Source: Granulicella arctica (GTDB taxonomy: Bacteria > Acidobacteriota > Terriglobia > Terriglobales > Acidobacteriaceae). Taken from it: DNA of 64,000 nucleotides. This document shows positions 9,696-18,463 of the stretch, piece by piece; within the stretch, counting starts at the first letter, position 1, and each line of letters starts with the position of its first letter. A model generated the notes under the pieces. That model searched no databases. It was not told the DNA's origin and saw only the letters and a program-made list of their open reading frames with translations. The position numbers were made by a program, and so were the translations under genes. The stretch is from positions 1,426,001-1,490,000 of the forward strand of contig NZ_JACCCW010000002.1 in assembly GCF_013410065.1 (NCBI RefSeq). Direction: 5' to 3'.

Positions 9696-10991
9696 ATGGC
9701 ATCCACAGCAACAGTGGCAGGTGCTTGGCACCCTCAAACAGAGAGTGAACGGGAGCTTGTGCGCTCGCAACTCGAAAAGATTGTGAGTGACGGACGATTC
9801 GCTGCCAGTAAACGCTATCCCACCCTGCTCCGGTATGTTGTGGAACAGACTCTTGCGGGAAATGAAGACGGCCTAAAAGAGCGTACCCTCGGCGTAGAGG
9901 TGTTTCATCGGTTGCCCAATTACGACACGAACCTCGATCCTGTCGTGCGTCTCTGCGCTGGTGAGGTGAGAAAGCGGCTCGCTCAGTATTACCAATCGCC
10001 GGCCCACGATAGCGAACTGAGAATTGAATTGATTCCAGGATCCTACGTCCCCATCTTCTCGATGCCAGCCACCGATTCTCCCCTCATCGAAGCCATTCCG
10101 ACTGATGTTCCGCTGGAATGGAAACAGACCAGCAGTCTCGACCCCCAACCTAAACAGACCAGCCAATTCAAAAGTACGAGAAAAATCTATCAACCGGCTG
10201 CTACGGTCGCTTTTGGCGTGATCCTTGTCCTGATATCGCTCTGGGGCACCCAACATTGGAGGCGCTCAGCTAGACAGAGGTCAGGTCTGGAAGAAGTTTG
10301 GTCTCCGTTGCTCATCAGCGGCAAACCGATCTTGTTCTGCATGGGCGAAACCGAGCTGTATGCCCCTCATGACTCCCCGTTGACTGAGCTACAGAGCGGG
10401 GCCGATGATGACTCATTTCTTCAGGAGCTCGCGGACAAAAACGACTTTGTTCCTTTTTCTGATGTGCAGGTTCTTAGCAGGTTCGTATCTCTGCTCGGAA
10501 CTCACGGACACACATTCAGAGTTCAGAGTTCTCGGACAACCGTTTCCTCTCAGCTTCGGGAAGGGCCGGTTGTTCTAATTGGAGCGTTGAACAATGACTG
10601 GACTCTGAACAGAACGTCCTCACTCAGGTTCCATCTGGAAGGGCCTGAGGGCCCAGATCAGGTTCACTGGATCGCGGACACACAGCACCCAGAGTCACGC
10701 GCCTGGCAAGTCAAAACACAGGCTCCGAGAAGTCATGTTCTTAAAGACTATGCAATAGTCGCTCGATTCACTGACGAGAGCACAGGTCAGGTAGTTCTGG
10801 TCGCGGCAGGAATTGCGGGCAGCGGAACCAGGGCTGCCGGGGAATTCCTGACCGACGAAGCCAGTCTGAAACAGTTGATAGATGGAGCTGGCGTCGACTG
10901 GGGTCGAACCAATTTTGAAGTCGTCCTTAGCTCACAGGTAGTGAATGGAATGCAAGGGAAGCCCAAGGTGGAAGCCAAGATATTCTGGTGA
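9696..10991 (+). CDS. Membrane-anchored putative transcriptional regulator
   Basis: 431 residues from the ATG at 9696 (AAAGAGG just upstream; the frame is open to 9651). The N-terminal 120 residues (ESERELVRSQLEKIVSDGRF..., KERTLGVEVFHRLPNYDTNLDPVVRLCAGEVRKRL) resemble the cytoplasmic domain found before transmembrane and sensory modules in many acidobacterial and rhizobial regulators. A single transmembrane helix lies near residues 168-190 (VAFGVILVLISLW). The C-terminal 230 residues are extracytoplasmic. It is transcribed away from the Oar-type receptor. A truncated paralogue at 50.7 kb again faces an Oar-type receptor, so the two types of gene are functionally linked. I infer that it senses receptor status or ligand; the DNA-binding role is unproven. 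Confidence 0.65.
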   Translation: MASTATVAGAWHPQTESERELVRSQLEKIVSDGRFAASKRYPTLLRYVVEQTLAGNEDGLKERTLGVEVFHRLPNYDTNLDPVVRLCAGEVRKRLAQYYQSPAHDSELRIELIPGSYVPIFSMPATDSPLIEAIPTDVPLEWKQTSSLDPQPKQTSQFKSTRKIYQPAATVAFGVILVLISLWGTQHWRRSARQRSGLEEVWSPLLISGKPILFCMGETELYAPHDSPLTELQSGADDDSFLQELADKNDFVPFSDVQVLSRFVSLLGTHGHTFRVQSSRTTVSSQLREGPVVLIGALNNDWTLNRTSSLRFHLEGPEGPDQVHWIADTQHPESRAWQVKTQAPRSHVLKDYAIVARFTDESTGQVVLVAAGIAGSGTRAAGEFLTDEASLKQLIDGAGVDWGRTNFEVVLSSQVVNGMQGKPKVEAKIFW

Positions 10992-11285
10992 GCTACTCCC
11001 CAAGCGCGGCGCGGCGCATGTGCAAACGGGACATCACAGTCCCACACTGCTCGACTCGCAAACCCGTCGCCATGCCGCGGTGAAGAGATACTCTTGACGC
11101 ACAAGGGAGAACAGAACCTACGAACTCGCACGATCATGCGCTCTAAATAGTACTTCCTGGCGTCAGGAAAGGATGCTTACACACCTTTAATTACGAGGAC
11201 ATATCCGAATATAACCGTGTGACATATATATTCTTTTAATACAATGAGCTTTTGAATGAGTCGTGCATAAGGAATTGAGCGGACG

Positions 11286-11987
11286 GTGACGACGCAAACC
11301 AGTAAGGATATGGATTTTCTTCATGCCATCGGAAGCCGTCTAGCGACGGTAGACGAGTTGCATGATGTGTTGAGGCAGATCGTCGATTTTGTCTCATCCG
11401 TCCTGCGGTGCGACTCCTGTTTTGTCTATATTCTTCAGGGAAAGCGTTTAGTCTTATGTGCCTCAAAAAACCCGCACGCTGACATTGTCGATGAACTTGG
11501 TATTGAGTTGGGAGAAGGTCTTACCGGATGGGTCGCAGAGCATCTTGAGCCGGTCGCCATTCCATCGAAGGCACTTCACGATCCTCGCTTTAAGCTGTTC
11601 CAATCTCTTCCTGAAGATCGCTTCGAAGCGTTTCTCTCGGTTCCAATATTGTGTCGTGGCAAGCTTGTTGGAGTGATCAATGTTCAACATAAGCAGCCGT
11701 ACAATTATTCGACCGAAGAAGTTCGGCTTATCTCCACCATTGGGTTTCTTGTAGGAGCGGAGATCGAACGTGCACGACTGGACACGGAAAACACAAAACT
11801 GGCGGCCCAGCTTCAACTGAACAATATCCTGGACCGCGCAACGAAGATCCTTCAAAAGGACCTCAATGTCAATGAACAGTATGCCTATCGCATGATCCAA
11901 CAGGAGAGCCGTGATAGACGCACACCTATGAAAGAAATTGCCGCGGCAGTAGTCTTGAGCGATGACCTGCGCCGCAAACGCGCATAG
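11286..11987 (+). CDS. GAF-ANTAR transcription antiterminator
   Basis: 233 residues from a GTG start. Residues about 10-165 form a GAF sensor domain (VLRCDSCFVYILQGKRLVL, GLTGWVAEHLEPVAIPSKALHDPRF, FLSVPILCRGKLVGVINVQHK). The C-terminus is an ANTAR RNA-binding domain (ILQKDLNVNEQYAYRMIQQESRDRRTPMKEIAAAVVLSD), as in AmiR, NasR and NasT. ANTAR proteins bind paired hairpins in nascent mRNA and prevent termination, usually for nitrogen-source operons. It is convergent with the urt operon (26 bases between stops). A terminator-like hairpin sits in the leader of the porin-urt operon at 18.4 kb, so it is a likely regulator of urea uptake. No sensor kinase or REC domain is present; the GAF domain is presumably the input. 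Confidence 0.88.
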   Translation: MTTQTSKDMDFLHAIGSRLATVDELHDVLRQIVDFVSSVLRCDSCFVYILQGKRLVLCASKNPHADIVDELGIELGEGLTGWVAEHLEPVAIPSKALHDPRFKLFQSLPEDRFEAFLSVPILCRGKLVGVINVQHKQPYNYSTEEVRLISTIGFLVGAEIERARLDTENTKLAAQLQLNNILDRATKILQKDLNVNEQYAYRMIQQESRDRRTPMKEIAAAVVLSDDLRRKRA

Positions 11988-12013
11988 ATGTAAGTCTCCA
12001 CCTGGAGAGCTGT

Positions 12014-12721
12014 CTACACACTCAGAAGATGATGTACGCTACTGGGGTCGGCCTCGCGAGGATTCCCTGTAGCCACGATCTGCCCTCGCCTCATCACATA
12101 AAATTTATCCCCAATAGACCAGGCAAAATCTAGATACTGCTCTACCAGCAGGATGCCGATCTTCAATTGAGTGCGGACCTCGATCAGTGTCTCTTCGATT
12201 TGCTGAACAATCGATGGCTGAATTCCTTCGGTGGGTTCGTCGAGGATAAGAAGCTTCGGTTTGGAGACCATCGCACGGGCGATCGCAAGCTGCTGCTGCT
12301 CGCCTCCGCTCAGTACACCACCTTTACGCTGGGAGACGCGGCGCAAGACAGGAAATAACTCAAAGATGTGATTCGGTATATCTTCTTTGCCGCTCCCGCC
12401 TTTCTTTTCGGAGGCAGCGGTGCCAAGGCGAAGATTCTCCTCGACCGTCAGATGCGGAAAGATGCCGCGCCCCTGGGGTACATAGCCAATACCCTTGCGG
12501 GCGCGTAGGTAAGAGGGGCTCTGTGTAACGTCTTTGCCAAGAAATGTGATTGAGCCCTGAGAGACCGGATGCAGTCCAACGATCGTTCTAAGTAGAGTGC
12601 TCTTGCCCACACCATTGCGGCCGAGCAGCGTCACCGACTCCCCGGGACCAATTGACATGTTGATGGAATCGAGAACCGGACTCTTTCCGTAAGAGGCAGA
12701 GACGCCCTCAATCTTAAGCAT
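12014..12721 (-). CDS. urtE: Urea ABC transporter ATP-binding subunit UrtE
   Basis: 235 residues from the ATG at 12721. AAGGAGATCCCCC lies directly upstream and the start overlaps the end of urtD by 8 bases; the frame is open to 12745. ABC ATPase motifs are complete: Walker A GRNGVGKST, signature LSGGEQQQLAIARA and Walker B LLILDEPTEG. Length and the IQPSIVQQIEE segment fit the LivF/UrtE branch. It pairs with UrtD to drive the UrtBC permease. Last gene of the porin-urtABCDE operon. Confidence 0.93.
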   Translation of the reverse strand: MLKIEGVSASYGKSPVLDSINMSIGPGESVTLLGRNGVGKSTLLRTIVGLHPVSQGSITFLGKDVTQSPSYLRARKGIGYVPQGRGIFPHLTVEENLRLGTAASEKKGGSGKEDIPNHIFELFPVLRRVSQRKGGVLSGGEQQQLAIARAMVSKPKLLILDEPTEGIQPSIVQQIEETLIEVRTQLKIGILLVEQYLDFAWSIGDKFYVMRRGQIVATGNPREADPSSVHHLLSV

Positions 12722-13472
12722 GGGGGATCTCCTTGGCGCGCCCAAGATAGACGGCAGCGATCTGTGGATCGTTCCTGATCTCTTCCAACGTACCCTCCTT
12801 GAGCATCCGTCCCATGTGCATCACGCTGACCGGCGCCTCTAGCTGAGCGACAAATGTCATATCGTGATCGATCACGAGAATGCTGTGTTGGTTCGAGAGG
12901 CTGCGAATCAACTCGGCTGTTTGAGAGGACTCATCATGGGACATTCCGGCCGCTGGTTCATCCAGCAGTAGGAGTTCCGCATCAGAGGCTACGACCATAC
13001 CAATCTCCAGCCATTGTTTTTGGCCATGCGATAAGTGAGCAGCGAGCGAATGCCTCTTCTCTTCCAGGCCGATTAGCCCAAGAACACGTTCCACCTGCGA
13101 ACGGACCTCTGGGCTGACACGTGTTCCAAAGGATCTCCAACACTCGCGATGGCGGCGTGCGGCTAGTCCCAGGTTATCTGCGACCGTGAGGCTCTCCAAA
13201 ATGCCAGGGGCCTGGAACTTTCTACAGATGCCTTTTCGTACAATCTTGTACTCATCGACACGTGTGATGTCTTCGCCTTTGAAGATCACGCGGCCTTTTG
13301 CAGGCGATACGTGCCCGATGATGGCGTCAAGCAGCGTCGACTTTCCCGCGCCGTTGGGCCCGATCAGGACACGGACCGATGTCGGCATTAGCTGGAGACT
13401 GATACCGTCGAGTGCATTGAAGCCCTCGAAGCTGACGGTCACGTTCTCGACAGATAGAAGAGGAGTTGCCAT
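12714..13472 (-). CDS. urtD: Urea ABC transporter ATP-binding subunit UrtD
   Basis: 252 residues. Walker A is GPNGAGKSTLLDAIIGH, the signature is LSHGQKQWLEIGM (LSHGQ, typical of UrtD, rather than LSGGQ) and Walker B is LLLLDEPAAGMSHDE. The C-terminal VAQLEAPVSVMHMGRMLKEGTLEEIRNDPQIAAVYLG is the usual LivG/UrtD end. The GHVSPAKGRVIFKGEDIT and CRKFQAPGILESLTV segments also fit UrtD. Follows urtC by 31 bases and overlaps urtE. Confidence 0.94.
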   Translation of the reverse strand: MATPLLSVENVTVSFEGFNALDGISLQLMPTSVRVLIGPNGAGKSTLLDAIIGHVSPAKGRVIFKGEDITRVDEYKIVRKGICRKFQAPGILESLTVADNLGLAARRHRECWRSFGTRVSPEVRSQVERVLGLIGLEEKRHSLAAHLSHGQKQWLEIGMVVASDAELLLLDEPAAGMSHDESSQTAELIRSLSNQHSILVIDHDMTFVAQLEAPVSVMHMGRMLKEGTLEEIRNDPQIAAVYLGRAKEIPHA

Positions 13473-13503
13473 ACAGTACCTCGCAGTGCGTGCTTCTCAA
13501 AAG

Positions 13504-14574
13504 CTAAACGTTCGGACCTTCAAGCGCATGAGGCGCTGAGGGCTTGAAGACCAGCGCCTTGAAGCGTAGGACGAGGTTGGGAAGACTGACCAAACCTTTA
13601 GGCAAGGCGGTGACTATCAGAATAAAAAGCGCGCCCATAACAAACTGCCACAGCTCGGGAATGGCACTGCTGATCGCGTCCTTACCAAAGTTAACCAGCA
13701 GGGTGCCAAGAACTACTCCCGTCAGACTGGAACGACCACCGACTGCGACCGCGATCACCATCTCGATCGAAGGGACGACGCCGACCATAGCGGGCGAGAT
13801 GACACCAGCGTGCAAGATATAGAGCGAGCCAGAGACTCCAGCGAGCGCCCCTGCCAGAGCGAAGGCTAGCGTCTTATAGGCTGCCGGGCTGTAGCCCAGG
13901 AACCTGACTCGACTCTCGCCATCTCGAATAGCGATCAAGACTTTGCCAAATCCTGTGTTTAAGACCCATCTGCAAAACACGAAAGCGACGGCTAAAGCGA
14001 CCAACGTAATCCAGTAGATTGCGCGTTGAAAGCCTGGATCGATAATTTCGTGTCCCAGAATTGTGTTGAAGTCGGTTAGGCCATTGAATCCACCTGTATA
14101 AGCCTGCTCGCTGATCAGCAAGGTAGAGAAAACAAGGGCGAGGGCCTGCGTGAGCAAGGCAAAGTAAACACCGCTGACTCTGCGATTAAAGACGAGCCAT
14201 GCCATAGCACCCGCTGTGATGGTCGGTACGAGGATTACACCGGCCAGAGCCACGAAGGGATTGCGAAAGATATTCCACCATGCCGGCAGGTGATCGAGTC
14301 CGCTCCACATCATGAAGTCGGGCATGTCTCCAGGAGCGAGAGCCGCTAGTTTGAGATGCATCGCTAACACGTAAGCCCCGAGACCCCAAAACACCCCCTG
14401 GCCAAGGCTCAGTATTCCGGCCCTCCCCCAGGTGATCGAGATTCCCAGCGAGAGAATCGCCAAGGCCAAAAAGCGGCCGAGCAGAGAGAGATGATAGGAG
14501 GAAAGATAATAGGGTGCCAACGCTAACGCCAAGAGCAAAGCCGCGTCGCACGCTACCTTAATCCACTTATTCAA
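13504..14574 (-). CDS. urtC: Urea ABC transporter permease UrtC
   Basis: 356 residues, from a TTG start one base after the TAG stop of urtB and preceded by AAGGAGG, so it is translationally coupled. It has the multi-helix LivM-type permease layout, with the loop YTGGFNGLTDFN and the cytoplasmic coupling segment IAIRDGESRVRFLGYSPAAYK (compare EAA loops) that contacts the ATPases. The GGRSSLTGVVLGTLLVNFGKDAISSAIPELW stretch is characteristic of UrtC. Inner membrane. Confidence 0.94.
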   Translation of the reverse strand: MNKWIKVACDAALLLALALAPYYLSSYHLSLLGRFLALAILSLGISITWGRAGILSLGQGVFWGLGAYVLAMHLKLAALAPGDMPDFMMWSGLDHLPAWWNIFRNPFVALAGVILVPTITAGAMAWLVFNRRVSGVYFALLTQALALVFSTLLISEQAYTGGFNGLTDFNTILGHEIIDPGFQRAIYWITLVALAVAFVFCRWVLNTGFGKVLIAIRDGESRVRFLGYSPAAYKTLAFALAGALAGVSGSLYILHAGVISPAMVGVVPSIEMVIAVAVGGRSSLTGVVLGTLLVNFGKDAISSAIPELWQFVMGALFILIVTALPKGLVSLPNLVLRFKALVFKPSAPHALEGPNV

Positions 14575-14575
14575 G

Positions 14576-15487
14576 CTAAGCCTCCTTCATGTTTCTGCTA
14601 CGCGCGAAGATAATTCCGCGAGGCCTGAACTGTATGAACACGATCACCAGCACAAGCAGGAAGACATCCGCCAGACTCACGCTTGTAAACATCTGGACAG
14701 CGGACGAGATGAGCCCGACAAACAAAGCCGCGAGGGTCGTGCCAAATAGACTTCCAAGCCCGCCGACAATAACGACAAGAAACGCATACACGATATAGTT
14801 CTGGCCAACCGTGGGCGTTACGGGTGCAATCAGAGCCAAGGCCGCGCCTGCGAGCCCGGCAACGCCTGTTCCAACGGAAAAGACCAAGAGATCGACTAAC
14901 TTGGTGTTCACACCCAACGCCTGAGCCATCTCTCTATCCTGGTGAACGGCCCGGAGGTATAAACCCCAGCGTGTTCGGGCAATAAATAGAGTAAGCAATC
15001 CGAGAACAACGACCGTCACGACAATGATAAAGATGCGAACATACGGCATCGACAAGCCCGCAAGAAAGCCATGATTGAAGGAGACCGCTCCATCAAGCCA
15101 TGCCGGTGCAACCACCTCAACGCCGATGGGCCCGAACAAGCTGCGAGCGCCCTGCTGCAATATCAGACTGACGCCCCATGTAGCGAGGAGTGTGTCGAGC
15201 GGCCTGCCATAGAGCCACCGGATAATCGTGACCTCCAGCAATGCCCCTAGTAGGGCAGAACCAACGAAGGCAAAAAGGAATGCGAAGAGCAGAGACATGG
15301 GGCCATGCACAATCTTGCAGGCCAGATACGACAGATAGCCACCTACCATCAGCATTTCGCCATGCGCCATATTGATGACGTTCATCAGGCCAAAGCTGAG
15401 GGCGAGACCAAGTGCGATGAGCAGCAAGATCGAACCTACGCTAAACCCATTGAATATCTGACCTGCAACGATTGCGAAGTGCCCCAT
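14576..15487 (-). CDS. urtB: Urea ABC transporter permease UrtB
   Basis: 303 residues with about eight hydrophobic helices. LivH/UrtB hallmarks are LALSFGLMNVINMAHGEMLMVGGY near the N-terminus, a RAVHQDREMAQALGVNT coupling loop and a C-terminal GGLGSLFGTTLAALFVGLISSAVQ segment. At 303 residues it is the short form, without the long periplasmic extension seen in some UrtB proteins. It forms the channel with UrtC. It starts 45 bases after urtA stops. Confidence 0.93.
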   Translation of the reverse strand: MGHFAIVAGQIFNGFSVGSILLLIALGLALSFGLMNVINMAHGEMLMVGGYLSYLACKIVHGPMSLLFAFLFAFVGSALLGALLEVTIIRWLYGRPLDTLLATWGVSLILQQGARSLFGPIGVEVVAPAWLDGAVSFNHGFLAGLSMPYVRIFIIVVTVVVLGLLTLFIARTRWGLYLRAVHQDREMAQALGVNTKLVDLLVFSVGTGVAGLAGAALALIAPVTPTVGQNYIVYAFLVVIVGGLGSLFGTTLAALFVGLISSAVQMFTSVSLADVFLLVLVIVFIQFRPRGIIFARSRNMKEA

Positions 15488-15531
15488 GTTGGCTCCTGCT
15501 CAGTTACCGCTGGTTGATCGAAGAGATGAAA

Positions 15532-16737
15532 CTACTTTACGACACAGGTCTTACCAGGAAAGGCCAATGCGTCATAGGGATCGGGATGCAGCGCTCCCTT
15601 CGACTGCCAGAGAACCTTGATCTGACCGTCCGGCTGAAGCTGGCCAACATAAGCGGTCTGATACAAGCTCTGGTTCTCGGCGAACTTGATGTCTCCTAGC
15701 GGTGAGGCTATCGATCCAAGCTGTGTGGCGGCCTTTCGCACAGCGTTGGGGTCGAAGCTGCCAGCCTTCTTCACCGCCGCGGCCCAGATGAGAACGTCAA
15801 TATAACCGTGGACCATCGGATCATCGAGAACTGCATCCTTGCCATATTTGGCCTTGTACGCTGCAATGAATTCCTTGTTCTTGACGTTGCTCAGGCTCTG
15901 GAAGTAGTTCCATGCCGTGTAGCTGCCATTGACCAATGATGGCCCCATGGCCTTGGCCTCCTGTTCGGCGATGCTGAAGGACATCACAGGCAACTGAGTC
16001 TGGGTGATGCCGGCGGCGGTAAGTTGCTTGAAGAAGGATACGTTGCTATCACCGTTGACCGTGCTGAAGACAACGTCGGGCTTGGCGATCTTGATCTTCG
16101 TGATGATTGCGCTGAAGTCGGTGCCGCCGAGCGGCACATACTCTTCACCCGCCACAACCCCGCCATTCTTCAAGATGTGCTTCTTCAGAATCAGGTTTGC
16201 GGTACGGGGAAAGACGTAGTCCGATCCAAGCAGAAAGACCTTCTTCTTCCCTTTCTCAAAGGCCCAGTCCAGCGCGGGCAAAATCTGTTGGTTCGGCTGC
16301 GCACCGGAGTACATGATATTGGACGAGCACTCGTTGCCCTCAAACTGGACCGGATACCAGAGAAGCGAGTGGAACCGCTCGAACACCGGCAGCATCGCCT
16401 TGCGGCTTGCGGAAGTCCAACCACCGAAGACCGTGACAACCTTGTCTTCCTGGATGAGCTTCTGTGCCTTCTGGGAGAAGATGGCCGGATCGGAGGAGCC
16501 GTCTTCAATGACGGGGACGATCTTCTTACCCAACACACCGCCCGATGCGTTGACCTGATCGATAGCAAGGAGCGTTGAGTTCTTTACGGTGTCCTCGCTG
16601 ATCGCCATCGTCCCAGACAGAGAGTGGAGAACGCCGACCTTGACGGTTTGATCTTGTGCGTAGCACGAGACCGAGATGAGCAGAGTGCAGCAGCCAACAA
16701 AAGCAAGCTGCTTGAATCTGTTGAGCATCTGGTTCAT
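15532..16737 (-). CDS. urtA: Urea ABC transporter substrate-binding protein UrtA
   Basis: 401 residues with a Sec signal peptide (ending near SVSCYAQ) and AAGGAGG upstream of the ATG. The mature protein has UrtA/FmdD features: VKVGVLHSLSGTMAISE, GGWTSASRKAMLPVFE, LLWYPVQFEGNECSSNIMYSGA, FLLGSDYVFPRTAN and the C-terminal DPYDALAFPGKTCV. AmiC-type sensors of short amides share this fold, so amide binding is a formal alternative, but the adjacent urea carboxylase and allophanate hydrolase genes support urea. It binds substrate in the periplasm and hands it to UrtBC. Confidence 0.94.
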   Translation of the reverse strand: MNQMLNRFKQLAFVGCCTLLISVSCYAQDQTVKVGVLHSLSGTMAISEDTVKNSTLLAIDQVNASGGVLGKKIVPVIEDGSSDPAIFSQKAQKLIQEDKVVTVFGGWTSASRKAMLPVFERFHSLLWYPVQFEGNECSSNIMYSGAQPNQQILPALDWAFEKGKKKVFLLGSDYVFPRTANLILKKHILKNGGVVAGEEYVPLGGTDFSAIITKIKIAKPDVVFSTVNGDSNVSFFKQLTAAGITQTQLPVMSFSIAEQEAKAMGPSLVNGSYTAWNYFQSLSNVKNKEFIAAYKAKYGKDAVLDDPMVHGYIDVLIWAAAVKKAGSFDPNAVRKAATQLGSIASPLGDIKFAENQSLYQTAYVGQLQPDGQIKVLWQSKGALHPDPYDALAFPGKTCVVK

Positions 16738-16810
16738 TTGTGAGTCCTCCTTGTTTTAGGTTCGCTGATAGAAGCCCAATACGGGCAGGAAGTCTTGTTG
16801 AGAATTTCCT

Positions 16811-18217
16811 TTAGAACATCAACTGTGTCTGAATCCGGACCCGGCTTGCGGCGAACGACTGATCCGTAAAGGTATTGCCATGCACATAGCTGTAGTCCGC
16901 TTGAATCTTTGCATTGTGTCCGTGCAGGTAATAGTTGAGCCCGATGGAATCCTCTGCAACCCGGTGATAGGGGAACCCAGGTCCAACAAACCAGGTATTC
17001 TCTGCCACAGTCGACATCGACAGATTGTCCGGTGCTCCCCAGTTGACGCCGGAGATGCGCTCAGCCAGTTCCAGCTTCTTCGGCTTCAGATAGAAACCGG
17101 CCTGTTCCCCGTACCCCCACGAATTCTTCGTGAGCTCGCCCGTCGCAATTGGGGTTGTCTTCCGCCAGTAACCGCTGGTCTGTAGCGAGAAATAACCAAT
17201 GCGGTATGCGGCTGTGCTTGTTGCATTCACTGTGGTGTCGCCAGCGGTCACGTTCTCAAAGCCCGAACTAGCGTTCACGGGGTTGTACGCAGCCGATCCC
17301 CAGAGCATAAGCGCCTGCTTCGACGATCCGCTCGGGTCAGTTTCTACGTATCCATACGGTGCAAGGATATCAACTTGGGCGTGACCAATGTAAGCCAGTT
17401 TGCTGTTGAAGTTCTCCTGGCCACCGGCATCCAGTGCAGGAATGCTGTTCGCAACCATGCCCGCATAGGTAAGCTTACCTACCTTGCCATAAACTTCCGC
17501 GCCGATCGCGCGCGGCAGCGCAAACGCATACTCCGCCGTGGAGAGATCAGCGAAGAGGTAGTTGCCAGGACTGCAATAGTACTCGTAGCTGTAAGGCGTA
17601 TAGGAACGGCCTACCTGCACAGTCAAAGCCTTGGAGAATGTGTTCGATGCAAACCAATCGAGCATGGTCAGGGTGTTGCTGTTGCCTGCGGTGCTGCCCT
17701 GAACCTGGAGGAAGTACTTGAGGCTCGGCTGGTAGACAGAGCCGGAGAGCGCTACACGACCCAGGAACACGTCAAACGTGCTCGTGCCCGTGGTGGGCTC
17801 ACCCTGAGCCAACACGTCATGGTGCGGCACGAAGCCCGTGTATCGAACCTGAAACAAGCCATTCGCGTAAAGCGAAAAACTCTTGTCCTTTGTCTCGACG
17901 AAGAAGCCGCCGTTATAGATGTCCGAAGCCAGAAGTTCCTTCGTTGCCGGAGACGCGTCCTGCGCGGCTGGAACAGCGACGGCGATGACACTGGGACTAC
18001 CTGCTGCGCTGCCGACTCCAGCCGGAGTCGTAACTTCCGCAAGCAGAGGCTGCGAAGAAGACGGCTGCGCACCGTCTGACTCCATCGAGCTTGCAGGCAC
18101 TGTGGTCTGAGCTGCAATCGGCAGCGCGCTTATGGCAAACGGCAGTATAGCGGCCAGGATCAGTCTTCCCAGTTTGGAAGATGCAGCTCCCGAAGAATAT
18201 GTGCGTCGTTGTGTCAC
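16811..18217 (-). CDS. Outer membrane porin heading the urt operon
   Basis: 468 residues from a GTG start with GGAGGCTAAACA upstream. A signal peptide ends near ALPIAAQ. A low-complexity linker follows, then a beta-barrel from about residue 90 with repeated amphipathic strands (FSLYANGLFQVRYTGF, ALTVQVGRSYTPYSYEYY, AKIQADYSYVHGNTF) and a terminal Phe (RIQTQLMF), the outer membrane sorting signal. It resembles porins associated with FmdC/OprP-type or DcaP-like uptake. Placed 73 bases before urtA in the same direction, it probably lets urea or related small amides across the outer membrane. The substrate is an inference from position. Confidence 0.72.
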   Translation of the reverse strand: MTQRRTYSSGAASSKLGRLILAAILPFAISALPIAAQTTVPASSMESDGAQPSSSQPLLAEVTTPAGVGSAAGSPSVIAVAVPAAQDASPATKELLASDIYNGGFFVETKDKSFSLYANGLFQVRYTGFVPHHDVLAQGEPTTGTSTFDVFLGRVALSGSVYQPSLKYFLQVQGSTAGNSNTLTMLDWFASNTFSKALTVQVGRSYTPYSYEYYCSPGNYLFADLSTAEYAFALPRAIGAEVYGKVGKLTYAGMVANSIPALDAGGQENFNSKLAYIGHAQVDILAPYGYVETDPSGSSKQALMLWGSAAYNPVNASSGFENVTAGDTTVNATSTAAYRIGYFSLQTSGYWRKTTPIATGELTKNSWGYGEQAGFYLKPKKLELAERISGVNWGAPDNLSMSTVAENTWFVGPGFPYHRVAEDSIGLNYYLHGHNAKIQADYSYVHGNTFTDQSFAASRVRIQTQLMF

Positions 18218-18392
18218 TGTTTAGCCTCCATGAGTGTGAAGTGAAAAGGTCACTTACTGCTCTGCGGATCGCCTCGATACCTTTGCGGCGCCCTTGTTGC
18301 TGTCTTCGTGAAGCACGAAAAACAAATGCGATGGTGCATAAAAACCGTTCCCAATGCACACGAACACGTATGCGTCGAGAGACTCATGTCAG

Positions 18393-18422
18393 AAAAAATG
18401 TCCTGGCGTAATGGGCAGGACA
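18393..18422 (-). terminator. Terminator-like hairpin in leader of the porin-urt operon
   Basis: On the minus strand a perfect 7-bp stem (TGTCCTG / CAGGACA) with a 10-nt loop is followed at once by six T residues. This is an intrinsic terminator shape. It lies about 175 bases before the porin start and within 80 bases of the divergent allophanate hydrolase start, so it is in the 5' leader rather than behind a gene. With a GAF-ANTAR antiterminator next to the operon, it is a candidate control point. I could not identify a clean pair of ANTAR hexaloop hairpins around it. Confidence 0.6.
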
Positions 18423-18455
18423 ACAATTTGCCAAAAGGGGATAAACCTGAAATCT

Positions 18456-18463
18456 TGTATACA
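18456..18463. promoter_or_regulatory. Candidate GntR-family operator over the allophanate hydrolase start
   Basis: The 8-bp palindrome TGTATACA sits in CTTGTATACATGA, with its last base being the A of the ATG at 18463. FCD-type GntR repressors commonly use TNGT-(N)-ACNA-like sites such as TTGTATACAA. A GntR/FCD gene ends the same plus-strand operon, so autoregulation is plausible. Short palindromes arise by chance, hence the low confidence. Confidence 0.35.

Noticed and set aside
18218..18455. Pair of ANTAR hexaloop hairpins (loops with A1 and G4) in the leader
   Set aside because: Several small hairpins exist (for example GTGCAT/ATGCAC at 18334-18359 and TTCGTG/CACGAA near 18305-18319), but none forms the expected tandem hexaloops next to the terminator by eye.
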